A stretch of DNA of 40,096 nucleotides from an uncultured Sphingomonas sp. (GTDB lineage Bacteria > Pseudomonadota > Alphaproteobacteria > Sphingomonadales > Sphingomonadaceae). The notes beneath the pieces are model-generated. The model saw nothing but the letters and a program-made list of their open reading frames with translations, did no database searches and was not told where the DNA came from. This document shows, one piece after another, positions 32,719 through 40,096 of this stretch. Location: the NCBI RefSeq assembly GCF_913778135.1, contig NZ_CAJYVU010000113.1, positions 1 to 40,096 of the forward strand, given 5' to 3'. A program made the translations under genes and the position numbers. The number at the start of each line of letters is the position of its first letter. Position 1 is the stretch's first letter.

Positions 32719-32808
32719 TGGCGGAGAGAGTGGGATTCGAACCCACGGTGAGCGTGAACCCACGGCGGTTTTCAAGACCGCTGCCTTAAACCACTCGGCC
32801 ATCTCTCC
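32719..32808 (-). tRNA. tRNA-Ser (anticodon UGA)
   Basis: On the minus strand GGAGAGA (5' end at 32808) pairs with TCTCTCC (32729-32723), followed by discriminator G and encoded CCA (32721-32719). The anticodon loop in GGTCTTGAAAACC gives TGA, reading UCA. A long variable arm (GTGGGTTCACGCTCAC region) marks a class II serine tRNA. The T arm has GGTTCGAATCC. Confidence 0.96.
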
Positions 32809-32912
32809 GCGTGCTGAGTGCTGCGCGCCGCTTAGGCCGGTTGCGGTGCCGCGTGCAAGCCCGTCGACGATTGGCTGTTTGCCTGTCCCCGCCGCTATGC
32901 CACAACGCACGC

Positions 32913-33959
32913 ATGCGAATAGAGCGAGCGATATCTTCCGGGTGGCGTGCCGGTGCCTCCGCCGCGGTGTGCCTGCTGATGAGTGCGCCATCGGCGATGG
33001 CACAGGATGAGAGCGGCTTTCAGGCGTACCTCTCGGGGCTGCGCTCGTCGGCAATCGCCGCGGGCGTCCGACCGGCGACGGTCTCTTCGGTGTTCCCGAC
33101 GCTCAGCTACAATCAGCGCGTCGTCGATCTCGACCGGCAGCAACCCGAACAGAACAACAGCAGCGCGATCCCGATGTTCGCGCCCTATCGAATGCAGCAC
33201 GTAGACGCGGCGCGGATCAGGCGAGGACGCGCCACCTATCAGGAGCAACGATCGCGGCTTGCCCGGGTCGAGGCGCAGACCGGGGTGCCCGAGGAGATCA
33301 TGGTCGCGATCTGGGGGCATGAGACCAACTACGGTTCGTACACCGGCAATTTCGACCTGCTGCGCAGCCTCGCCTCGCTCGCTTACGAAGGGCGCCGCCG
33401 CAGCCTGTTCCAGGGCGAGTTCATCGCCGCGCTGAAGATGATCGATCGTGGTGTGCCGCGCTCACGGCTGGTCGGCAGCTGGGCGGGGGCCACGGGGAAC
33501 CCGCAGTTTCTGCCGTCCGCTTATCTTCGCCTAGCGCGCGACGCCGATGGCGACGGGTTCGCCGACATCTGGGGCAGCGCGGCGGATACACTCGCCTCGA
33601 TCGGCAATTATTTCACGCAAGCCGGCTGGCGCGCGGGCGAGCCGTGGGGTGTCGCGGTCGACGTACCTGCGGGGTTCGATCGCGGTGCGGTGGCAAATCG
33701 TCTCGTGTCGCCGCGCTGCCCGCGCGTCTTCGCGCGGCACAGTGGTTGGCGCACGATGGCCGAGTGGCGTGCGCTCGGCATCGCGCCGCAGCGTGGCAGC
33801 TGGCCGCGTGATACAATCCAGGCGGTGCTGATCGAGCCTGACGGTCCTGGTCGCACCGCCTATCTGCTGACGGGTAATTACCGGGTGATCCTGGATTACA
33901 ATTGCTCCAATTTTTATGCCTTGTCGGTGGGGCTGCTGGCCGATGAGATCGCACGCTAG
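32913..33959 (+). CDS. Lytic murein transglycosylase, MltB family
   Basis: ATG 32913 gives 348 residues with a signal peptide (V-C-L-L-M-S-A-P-S-A-M-A, cleavage near 30). There is no lipobox Cys, so the protein is soluble in the periplasm rather than lipid-anchored like E. coli MltB. The catalytic Glu137 lies in I-W-G-H-E-T-N-Y-G. Further family blocks are S-W-A-G-A-T-G-N-P-Q-F-L-P-S-A-Y and D-G-D-G-F-A-D-I-W. It cuts glycan strands to 1,6-anhydro ends. The next gene starts inside its 3' end. Confidence 0.93.
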   Translation: MRIERAISSGWRAGASAAVCLLMSAPSAMAQDESGFQAYLSGLRSSAIAAGVRPATVSSVFPTLSYNQRVVDLDRQQPEQNNSSAIPMFAPYRMQHVDAARIRRGRATYQEQRSRLARVEAQTGVPEEIMVAIWGHETNYGSYTGNFDLLRSLASLAYEGRRRSLFQGEFIAALKMIDRGVPRSRLVGSWAGATGNPQFLPSAYLRLARDADGDGFADIWGSAADTLASIGNYFTQAGWRAGEPWGVAVDVPAGFDRGAVANRLVSPRCPRVFARHSGWRTMAEWRALGIAPQRGSWPRDTIQAVLIEPDGPGRTAYLLTGNYRVILDYNCSNFYALSVGLLADEIAR

Positions 33960-34758
33960 CCTGCTGCTGCTCGCGCCGATGCTGATTGCGGCCCAGCAGC
34001 CTGACGCGAGCGTCGCCGGCCCGCGCGGCACTGCCGGGAACGGCGAGGCGGGCGCTTTCGATCGCATCCAGCGCGCGTCGGTGCAGCCGGGCAGCGGGTT
34101 CACGGCCACGCACGCGCAACTGCCGCTCGGTTCCGTCGCAGAGGTCACCGATCTCGCCAGCGGACACATCATTCTCGTGCAAGTGAGCGCCAAAGCGGCT
34201 GATATAAGCGACGCAGAGATCACGCTGTCGGCCTCGGCCGCACGCGCGCTTGGTCTCTCGGGAGAGCACGGCCTCGTACGGGTACGCAGTATCCAGCCAT
34301 CCGCGAGCGACCTCGCAGCGCTGCGGGCGGGCGGCAGCGCGTCACCGCGCTTGTCTGCGCCGGACGCACTGCTACGTGCGCTTCGACGTGAGGTTGCTAC
34401 ACCGACGCAAGCGTCCCCATCAGTTGCCGCGACTGTTGCGGCCAGGTCAGTGAAGCCGCACGTACGGCCACCTGTTCCCGCGACTGCCAAGATCCCCACT
34501 AACAGCGCCGCTACCAAGCCGACGCAGGCCGCACCCGCCAAACCACGCGCATCCGGTCCAATGGTGCAGGTCGCCGCCTTGCGCGACGAGGTTCGCGCTC
34601 ACGCCGTGGCACGATCGCTCAGCGGTTATGTCGAGCAGGCATCAGGATTTTGGCGCGTTCGCCTGGGTCCCTTCGCCGATCGCGCCGCGGCGCAGCGCGC
34701 ACGTGACGCGGCGATTTCGCGCGGTTATGGTGGCGCCTCGATCATCCAGGCTCCCTGA
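33943..34758 (+). CDS. RlpA-like SPOR-domain protein with a degenerate catalytic barrel
   Basis: ATG 33943 overlaps the transglycosylase gene by 17 bases and gives 271 residues with a signal-like start (S-L-L-L-L-A-P-M-L-I-A-A). Residues 39-117 resemble the double-psi barrel of RlpA: F-T-A-T-H-A-Q-L-P-L-G-S, E-V-T-D-L-A-S-G-H, and S-A-S-A-A-R-A-L-G-L. The V-N-D-R-G-P-F stretch that carries the catalytic Asp is missing; the strand reads V-Q-V-S-A-K-A-A-D. A Pro/Ala linker leads to a C-terminal SPOR domain (about 200-271), which binds denuded glycan at the division septum. It may be a non-enzymatic septal protein. Confidence 0.75.
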   Translation: MRSHASLLLLAPMLIAAQQPDASVAGPRGTAGNGEAGAFDRIQRASVQPGSGFTATHAQLPLGSVAEVTDLASGHIILVQVSAKAADISDAEITLSASAARALGLSGEHGLVRVRSIQPSASDLAALRAGGSASPRLSAPDALLRALRREVATPTQASPSVAATVAARSVKPHVRPPVPATAKIPTNSAATKPTQAAPAKPRASGPMVQVAALRDEVRAHAVARSLSGYVEQASGFWRVRLGPFADRAAAQRARDAAISRGYGGASIIQAP

Positions 34759-34797
34759 ACGAGCCGCCCGAGCGCGGCCCAGTTGGAAAGTGCGTCA

Positions 34798-35979
34798 ATG
34801 TCCAAGTTCCTGACCGCGCTCGCGGTTCCTGCCGTCATCGCCGGCGTGGCCTTTCCGGTCGCGGCACAGGCGCCCGCCGCGCCGCAGTTCGATACGCCCG
34901 CACCCGTCGCCTTCATGGAGGATCTGTCCTCGGGTGCGGTGCTGTTCGCGAAGGACGCTGACCGTCGCATGCCGCCGGCCTCGATGGCGAAGATGATGAC
35001 GGTCTACACCGCGTTCGAAATGCTGAAGAAAGGCGACATCCGCCTCGACCAGGAACTCGAGGTGCGGCCGGAAACGTGGCAGAAGTGGCATGGTCCGTCC
35101 GCCGGTTCGACCATGTTCCTGTCGTCGGGTGAGCGCGTCTCGGTCGCGAACCTGCTCTACGGCATCGTGACGCTCAGCGGCAACGACGCCTGCGTCGTGC
35201 TGGCAGAGGGCCTCTCCGGCACCGAGCCCGCGTTCGTCGATCGCATGAACGAGAATGCGAAGAAGCTTGGGCTGACCAACAGCCATTTCGGCACATCGAA
35301 CGGCTGGCCCGACAACGGCGTCACCTATGTCACTGCGCGCGACCTTGCGCATCTCGCGGCCGCGACGATCGAGGAGCATCCCAAGCTCTACAAGCAATTC
35401 TACTCGCGCCGGGATTTCACCTGGGGCAAGACGATGGGTGGCAACCAGATCACCCAGGCGAACCGCGACCCGCTGCTCGGTCGCGTCGCGGGGGCCGACG
35501 GGTTGAAGACCGGCCATACCGAGGAAGCGGGCTACGGCTTCACCGGCTCTGCCGAGCAGAATGGGCGTCGCCTCGTCATGGTGCTCGCCGGCCTCACCAG
35601 CTTCAACCAGCGTGCCTCCGAATCGGTTCGGTTCATGGATTGGGGCTTCCGCGCGTGGCAGTCGAAGCCGGTGGTGAAGAGCGGCCGCGTCGTGGGGCAA
35701 GCCGCCGTGCAGATGGGTGACGCGACCTCGGTCGACCTTGTCGCACCCCGCGCGGTTGCAGTGTCCGTGCCCGCGGGCACCAGCCCGGCGGTAACGGGCA
35801 AGATCGTCTATCAGGGCCCGCTCAAGGCGCCTATCAAGGCGGGCACGCACGTCGCCGACCTCGTCGTCGCAGCTCCCGGCCTGTCGCCGCAGATTACCCC
35901 GCTCAATGCCGCCAGCGACGTCGGCGAAGCCGGCTTCTTCCGCCGCGCGTGGCATGGCCTGACCGGCATGTTCGGATAA
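34798..35979 (+). CDS. dacA: D-alanyl-D-alanine carboxypeptidase (PBP5/6 type)
   Basis: ATG 34798 (GGAAAG upstream) gives 393 residues with a signal peptide ending near A-A-Q-A. The penicillin-binding motifs are S-M-A-K (Ser62, Lys65), S-G-N in T-L-S-G-N-D-A-C, and K-T-G in D-G-L-K-T-G-H-T. The C-terminal beta domain and a final amphipathic helix (R-R-A-W-H-G-L-T-G-M-F) anchor it at the inner membrane surface. It trims the terminal D-Ala from peptidoglycan stem peptides. tmk starts in its stop codon. The choice of dacA over a paralogue name is by similarity. Confidence 0.92.
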   Translation: MSKFLTALAVPAVIAGVAFPVAAQAPAAPQFDTPAPVAFMEDLSSGAVLFAKDADRRMPPASMAKMMTVYTAFEMLKKGDIRLDQELEVRPETWQKWHGPSAGSTMFLSSGERVSVANLLYGIVTLSGNDACVVLAEGLSGTEPAFVDRMNENAKKLGLTNSHFGTSNGWPDNGVTYVTARDLAHLAAATIEEHPKLYKQFYSRRDFTWGKTMGGNQITQANRDPLLGRVAGADGLKTGHTEEAGYGFTGSAEQNGRRLVMVLAGLTSFNQRASESVRFMDWGFRAWQSKPVVKSGRVVGQAAVQMGDATSVDLVAPRAVAVSVPAGTSPAVTGKIVYQGPLKAPIKAGTHVADLVVAAPGLSPQITPLNAASDVGEAGFFRRAWHGLTGMFG

Positions 35980-36605
35980 TGCGCGGACGCTTCCTGAGCC
36001 TGGAAGGGGGCGAGGGGGCGGGCAAGTCGACGCAGGTCCGCGCGCTCGCCGCCGCGTTGCAGGCACGCGGGTACGCGGCCCGCGTGACGCGCGAACCCGG
36101 CGGCAGCGAGGGCGCGGAGGCGATCCGCGCGCTGCTGATGCAGGGTGACGCCGGCCGCTGGAGTGCGCGCAGCGAGGCACTGCTATTCGCTGCCGCACGC
36201 GCCGATCACGTCGAGAAGGTGATCCTCCCGGCGATCGGGCGCGGCGAGTGGGTTATCTGCGACCGCTATCTGGATTCGTCGCGTGCTTATCAGGGAGTCG
36301 CCGGCGGGATCGCCGACGCCGACGTGCTCGCGCTTCACGCCTTCGGCTCGGCCGGACTCTTGCCCGATCGTACTTATGTGTTGGCGCTGCCCACCGAGGT
36401 GGGTGCGCACCGCGCAACCGCACGCGACGGCATCGCGGCCGACCGCTTCGCCGCGCGAGGTGTCGCCTTTCACGAGGCAGTCGCTTCCGCTTTCGACCGG
36501 ATCGCCGCCGAGGAGCCCGATCGCGTGCGTCGCATCGACGCCAGCATGGCGCCGGACGCGGTCACCGCGGCAATCCTCGACGATCTTTCGCCTTGGCTGG
36601 CATGA
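35979..36605 (+). CDS. tmk: Thymidylate kinase
   Basis: ATG 35979 overlaps the carboxypeptidase stop (TAATG). The 208-residue protein begins M-R-G-R-F-L-S-L-E-G-G-E-G-A-G-K-S-T, the P-loop of dTMP kinases, followed by T-R-E-P-G-G-S-E-G-A-E-A-I-R. The D-R-Y-L-D-S-S-R-A-Y-Q-G motif binds dTMP and magnesium. It phosphorylates dTMP to dTDP. The pairing with holB directly downstream is widely conserved. Confidence 0.97.
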   Translation: MRGRFLSLEGGEGAGKSTQVRALAAALQARGYAARVTREPGGSEGAEAIRALLMQGDAGRWSARSEALLFAAARADHVEKVILPAIGRGEWVICDRYLDSSRAYQGVAGGIADADVLALHAFGSAGLLPDRTYVLALPTEVGAHRATARDGIAADRFAARGVAFHEAVASAFDRIAAEEPDRVRRIDASMAPDAVTAAILDDLSPWLA

Positions 36606-37642
36606 ACGAGGCGACGAGCGCGCCTGTGCTCTACGGTCATGACGATGCGGCGACTGCGTTGCTCGAAGCGATGCGCAGCGGGTCGCTACATCACGCATGG
36701 CTGATCACCGGCCCTGCGGGCATCGGAAAAGCGACCTTCGCCCGGGCCGCCGCGGCCCGCCTGCTCGCCGAGAGCGCGGAGCCGGGCGCGCTACCGCTCC
36801 AGCTGCCGCTACCACCAAATCACCGCACGGCGGCATTGCTGGCTGCCGGCGCACACCCTGATTACCGCGAGCTGCGCCGGCTGCCGAAGAAGGACGGCAA
36901 GGACGGCGAACTCGCGCGCTCGATCACGATCGATCAGGTCCGTGGGCTCGCCCCATTCCTCGGCACGATGGCGTCACTCTCCTCCCGCCGCGTCATCGTC
37001 ATCGACAGCGCCGACGAGCTCGAACGGCCGGGTGCGTCCAACGCGCTGCTGAAAAGCCTGGAGGAACCCCCCGCCGGCACGATCTTCCTGCTCGTCAGCC
37101 ACGCCCCCGGCCGTTTGTTGCCGACGATCCGCTCGCGCTGTCGGGTGCTGCGGCTTGAGCCACTCGATCATAGCGCGATGCGACAGGCGCTCGCGCAGGC
37201 GCTGCCTGATGCGGATGCAGAAGAGATCGATGCGCTGGTGCGCGCCGGCGCAGGCTCGCCCGGCCGTGCGCTGCGCTACGCCGAACTGGGCATGGCCGAG
37301 ATCGACGACGCGCTCCATGCTATCGCGCGTGACGGAGACCCGACAACCAGTCGCCGCGCAAAGCTGGCAAAAGCGCTCAGCCTCAAGGCGGCGCAACCCC
37401 GCTACGAAGCCTTTCTCGACCGTGTTCCCGGCGTGATCGCGGAGGCCGCGCAGGATCGCCGCGGCTCCGCGTTAGCGGTCGCGCTCGATGCTTACGCGCG
37501 CGCGCGCGACGTGGCAGGTGCCGCACGCGGGCTGTCGCTCGATGCGGGCGGGACGGTGCTCGAACTAGGCGGCCTGGTCGCACGGCTCGCAGGCGACACG
37601 CCTGCGCAACACGGGGCTGACTTACGGCGAACGCGCGGCTAG
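36602..37642 (+). CDS. holB: DNA polymerase III, delta-prime subunit
   Basis: ATG 36602 overlaps tmk by four bases (ATGA). The 346-residue clamp-loader subunit has the degenerate P-loop G-P-A-G-I-G-K-A-T (non-ATPase, as expected), V-I-D-S-A-D-E-L in the Walker B position, N-A-L-L-K-S-L-E-E-P-P and the arginine-finger motif S-R-C in T-I-R-S-R-C-R. The zinc-module cysteines seen in E. coli are absent. With the gamma/tau and delta subunits it loads the sliding clamp. Confidence 0.93.
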   Translation: MNEATSAPVLYGHDDAATALLEAMRSGSLHHAWLITGPAGIGKATFARAAAARLLAESAEPGALPLQLPLPPNHRTAALLAAGAHPDYRELRRLPKKDGKDGELARSITIDQVRGLAPFLGTMASLSSRRVIVIDSADELERPGASNALLKSLEEPPAGTIFLLVSHAPGRLLPTIRSRCRVLRLEPLDHSAMRQALAQALPDADAEEIDALVRAGAGSPGRALRYAELGMAEIDDALHAIARDGDPTTSRRAKLAKALSLKAAQPRYEAFLDRVPGVIAEAAQDRRGSALAVALDAYARARDVAGAARGLSLDAGGTVLELGGLVARLAGDTPAQHGADLRRTRG

Positions 37643-37651
37643 GAGCGGCGC

Positions 37652-39205
37652 ATGGGCAAGCCCTTCTACATCACCACCGCGATCAGCTATCCCAACGGCC
37701 GTCCGCATATCGGCCACGCGTACGAAGCGATTGCCGCCGACGCGATCGCACGTTTCCAGCGGCAGGCCGGGCGCGACGTACGGTTTCAGACCGGCACCGA
37801 CGAGCACGGCCTGAAAATGGCGCAGACCGCGCGCGACCAGGGGCGCGACGTGCGTGAGTTCGCCGGCGAAATGTCGGGACACTTCAAACAGATGTGCGAT
37901 ACGCTTGCGATTAGTTACGATCGCTTCATCCGCACCACCGACGACGATCACTACCGTGCCAGCCAGGCGATCTGGCGTGCGATGGAGGCGAGCGGCGATC
38001 TCTATCTCGATCGCTACGAGGGCTGGTATTCGGTCCGCGACGAGGCCTTCTACGACGAAAAGGAACTCGTCGTGGGCGAGGGCGGGGCGAAGCTGTCGCC
38101 GCAGGGTACGCCCGTCACCTGGACCGCGGAGGAGACGTGGTTCTTTCGCCTGTCCAAATACCAGCAGCCGTTGCTCGACCTGTACGCGCGCGAGCCTGAT
38201 TTCATCCGGCCAGAGAGCCGCCGCAACGAGATCATGCGCTTTGTCGAGGGCGGGCTATCCGATCTGTCGGTGTCGCGTACCACGTTCGACTGGGGCGTGC
38301 CGGTGCCGGACAGCGACGGGCACGTCATGTACGTCTGGGTCGATGCGTTGACCAACTACCTGACCGGCGCCGGCTACCCGGACGGCGAGATGCCGTACTG
38401 GCCCGCCGACCTGCACCTGATCGGCAAGGACATCGTCCGCTTCCACGCGGTCTACTGGCCCGCGTTCCTGATGTCGGCGGGGATCGCGCTGCCGAAGACG
38501 GTGTTCGGGCACGGTTTCCTGCTCCACCGCGGTGAGAAGATGTCGAAGAGCGTCGGCAACGTCGTTGATCCGCTTGGACTCGCCGACGCGTTCGGCGTCG
38601 ATGCGCTGCGCTACTTCCTGCTGCGCGAGGTCAGTTTCGGGCAGGACGGCAGCTACTCGGCCGACGCGATCGTGACGCGCGTCAACGCCGAACTCGCCAA
38701 CGCCTTCGGTAATCTAGCGCAGCGTACCTTGTCGTTCATCGCCAAGAACCTGGGTGGCGCCTTGCCTCAGTCAGGTCGCAGCGACGACGCCGACGCGCAG
38801 TTGATCGAGGAGATGGTCGTTGCCTGTGCCGGGCTGCGGAGCGCCTTCGACGACCTGATGCTCAGTCAAGGGATTGAGGCGTGGTTGCGCGGCGTATTCG
38901 CGTGCAATCAATATATCGACGCGCAGGCGCCGTGGTCGCTGCGCAAGACCGATCCCGAGCGAATGCACGCGGTGCTCGGCACGCTGGTCCGCGCGATCCG
39001 CATGCTCGCGATCGCCATTTTGCCCGTGGTGCCGCGCGGGGCCGGGCACGTGCTCGATCTGCTCGGCGCCGAGGAACGCTCGCACGCGGCGATCGACGAT
39101 GACGGCTGGTACGCGCGGATGGTTGATGCCGGCTTTACCATCGCCGCGCCGACGCCTGCATTTCCGCGGCTCGAGTTGCCGGTCGATGGCGAGGTGGCAG
39201 CCTGA
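37652..39205 (+). CDS. metG: Methionyl-tRNA synthetase
   Basis: The 517-residue enzyme has the class I signatures P-H-I-G-H (H-I-G-H at 19-22) and K-M-S-K-S at 296-300. W-V-D-A-L-T-N-Y and a helical anticodon-binding domain follow. The connective peptide (around W-Y-S-V-R-D-E-A-F-Y) has no CxxC pairs, so it is the short form without a zinc knuckle, and the C-terminal tRNA-binding dimer domain is also absent. Both are usual in alphaproteobacteria. tatD starts in its stop codon. Confidence 0.97.
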   Translation: MGKPFYITTAISYPNGRPHIGHAYEAIAADAIARFQRQAGRDVRFQTGTDEHGLKMAQTARDQGRDVREFAGEMSGHFKQMCDTLAISYDRFIRTTDDDHYRASQAIWRAMEASGDLYLDRYEGWYSVRDEAFYDEKELVVGEGGAKLSPQGTPVTWTAEETWFFRLSKYQQPLLDLYAREPDFIRPESRRNEIMRFVEGGLSDLSVSRTTFDWGVPVPDSDGHVMYVWVDALTNYLTGAGYPDGEMPYWPADLHLIGKDIVRFHAVYWPAFLMSAGIALPKTVFGHGFLLHRGEKMSKSVGNVVDPLGLADAFGVDALRYFLLREVSFGQDGSYSADAIVTRVNAELANAFGNLAQRTLSFIAKNLGGALPQSGRSDDADAQLIEEMVVACAGLRSAFDDLMLSQGIEAWLRGVFACNQYIDAQAPWSLRKTDPERMHAVLGTLVRAIRMLAIAILPVVPRGAGHVLDLLGAEERSHAAIDDDGWYARMVDAGFTIAAPTPAFPRLELPVDGEVAA

Positions 39206-39993
39206 TGCTCGCCGACAGCCACTGCCACCTGAACTACAAGGGACTGGCCGAGGACCAGCAGGCAGTGCTCGAACGCGCGCGCGCGCGCGGCGTGACGGCC
39301 ATGCTCAACATCTCGACCCGCGAGAGCGAGTGGGACGACGTGCTCGCCACCGCGGAGCGCGAGTCCGACGTGTGGGCGAGTGTCGGCATTCACCCGCACG
39401 AGGCCGATCGACACCCGCACATCGACACGGCCAAACTGGTCAAGCGCGCCGCGCATCCACGCGTCGTGGCGATCGGCGAAAGCGGGCTCGACTATCACTA
39501 CGATCATTCCGATCGCGTCCGACAGCAGCAGAGCTTCCGCGCGCATATCGCCGCCGCTCGCCAGGCTGGCGTGCCCCTCATCGTTCACACTCGCGACGCG
39601 GAGGACGACACGATCGGCATGCTCGCCGACGAGATGACGCACGGCACCTATACCGGGGTGATCCACTGCTTCACCGCGAGCGGGGACTTCGCGGACAGGG
39701 CGCTTGCGCTCGGTTTCTACATCTCGATCTCGGGCATCGTCACGTTCAAGAATGCGCGCGATCTGCAGCAGACGGCCGCACGACTTCCAACTGATCGATT
39801 ATTGATCGAAACCGACGCTCCGTTTCTCGCGCCCGTGCCGCATCGCGGTAAGACCGGCGAGCCCGCCTTCGTCGCTGATACTGCCGCGTTCCTGGCCGAC
39901 CTACGCGGAGAGCCGGTCGAGGACCTGCGGCGGTACACGGCCGAGAACTTTTATAAGCTGTTCGGCAAGACCGGGATCAAGGCTGCGGCGTGA
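39205..39993 (+). CDS. TatD-family metal-dependent hydrolase
   Basis: ATG 39205 overlaps the metG stop (TGATG). The 262-residue TIM-barrel protein has the metal ligands D-S-H-C-H (H-x-H), I-H-P-H-E, G-E-S-G-L-D-Y-H-Y (bridging Glu), V-H-T-R-D-A, I-H-C-F-T-A and the final Asp in E-T-D-A-P-F. TatD proteins act as DNA exonucleases or deacylases; alphaproteobacterial copies next to metG are the YcfH type. The following gene starts within its stop. Confidence 0.94.
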   Translation: MLADSHCHLNYKGLAEDQQAVLERARARGVTAMLNISTRESEWDDVLATAERESDVWASVGIHPHEADRHPHIDTAKLVKRAAHPRVVAIGESGLDYHYDHSDRVRQQQSFRAHIAAARQAGVPLIVHTRDAEDDTIGMLADEMTHGTYTGVIHCFTASGDFADRALALGFYISISGIVTFKNARDLQQTAARLPTDRLLIETDAPFLAPVPHRGKTGEPAFVADTAAFLADLRGEPVEDLRRYTAENFYKLFGKTGIKAAA

Positions 39994-40096
39994 AGGTTCG
40001 CATCCTCGGCTCGGGCACATCCTCCGGCGTGCCGCGGATCGGCAACGACTGGGGTGCCTGCGACCCGGACGAGCCGCGCAATCGGCGAACGCGCGC
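39990..40096 (+). CDS. MBL-fold metallo-hydrolase, N-terminal fragment cut by window end
   Basis: GTG 39990 overlaps the tatD stop (GTGA). Only 35 residues are visible: V-K-V-R-I-L-G-S-G-T-S-S-G-V-P-R followed by I-G-N-D-W-G-A-C. This opening is typical of the PhnP/RNase-Z-like metallo-beta-lactamase proteins that follow metG-tatD in alphaproteobacteria. The metal motif H-x-H-x-D-H lies beyond the window. The function is inferred from the start and the context. Confidence 0.75.
   Translation, partial: MKVRILGSGTSSGVPRIGNDWGACDPDEPRNRRTR

Noticed and set aside
32714-33010. Short plus-strand frame starting at the end of the PilZ gene
   Set aside because: Its first part is the complement of tRNA-Ser, and the rest has no signal or similarity.
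36602-36780. Damaged P-loop in HolB (Ala after the Lys)
   Set aside because: The delta-prime subunit is normally not an ATPase and this form is common in the family, so it is not an anomaly.
1-40096. CRISPR array, retron or toxin-antitoxin pair
   Set aside because: I looked for regularly spaced repeats, a reverse transcriptase near the structured RNA, and small coupled pairs with toxin motifs. None is present.

Overview
The window is high-GC DNA (75% G+C in a 60-base line counted inside the integrase) that reads as the chromosome of a sphingomonad-type alphaproteobacterium. The evidence is protein-family resemblance, the gene order rpsB-tsf-pyrH-frr-uppS-cdsA-dxr-rseP-bamA-skp-fabZ with no lpxD or lpxA in the cluster, a GTTC-N7-GTTC LexA-type box, and a short methionyl-tRNA synthetase without a zinc knuckle. 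This is recognition by eye; no database search was run.

Bases 1 to about 9350 are an integrated, mosaic accessory region. First come the late genes of a prophage: the C-terminus of a tail/fibre protein with a peptidase-G2-like chaperone domain, a 16-codon ORF, a coiled-coil membrane protein, a holin-like segment fused to a GH108 endolysin, and a small lipoprotein. A stretch without ORFs but with strong, crossing base-pairing follows (candidate structured RNA, 2501-2707), then a DNA adenine methylase. Next is cargo separated by three copies of a ~90-100 bp hairpin-bearing repeat: a Mn2+ riboswitch with its mntP efflux gene, a VOC/glyoxalase protein, and a lower-GC minus-strand pair (small membrane protein plus bacterial sugar transferase). 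A P4-type integrase and a winged-helix protein close the region. A complete tRNA-Thr(UGU) has its 3' end facing the region and is the obvious candidate attachment site.

Bases 9350 to 20600 are ordinary chromosome: a DUF429 RNase-H-fold protein, a serine hydrolase, rarA, a PadR regulator coupled to a DUF2218 protein, a GT4 glycosyltransferase, a Kef-type cation/proton antiporter, a small hypothetical, icd, and psd-pssA (phosphatidylethanolamine synthesis). A convergent 77-residue membrane protein overlaps the end of pssA; LexA-type GTTC repeats lie 119-156 bases upstream of its start.

Bases 20600 to 32720 hold the translation/envelope cluster. rpsB and tsf are separated by an attenuator-like hairpin. 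pyrH, frr, uppS, cdsA, dxr, rseP, bamA, skp and fabZ then run with short spacers or start/stop overlaps, linking translation, isoprenoid carrier and phospholipid synthesis, envelope-stress proteolysis and outer-membrane assembly. rpmE (L31) and a PilZ protein follow, then tRNA-Ser(UGA) on the minus strand.

Bases 32900 to 40096 are a second, tightly overlapping operon of cell-wall and replication housekeeping genes: a lytic transglycosylase, an RlpA-like SPOR protein that appears to lack the catalytic core, a DD-carboxypeptidase, tmk, holB, metG, tatD and the start of an MBL-fold hydrolase cut by the window edge.

The best candidates for something undescribed are the pseudoknotted RNA in the prophage, the holin/SAR-like endolysin fusion, and the dispersed hairpin repeat among the island cargo.
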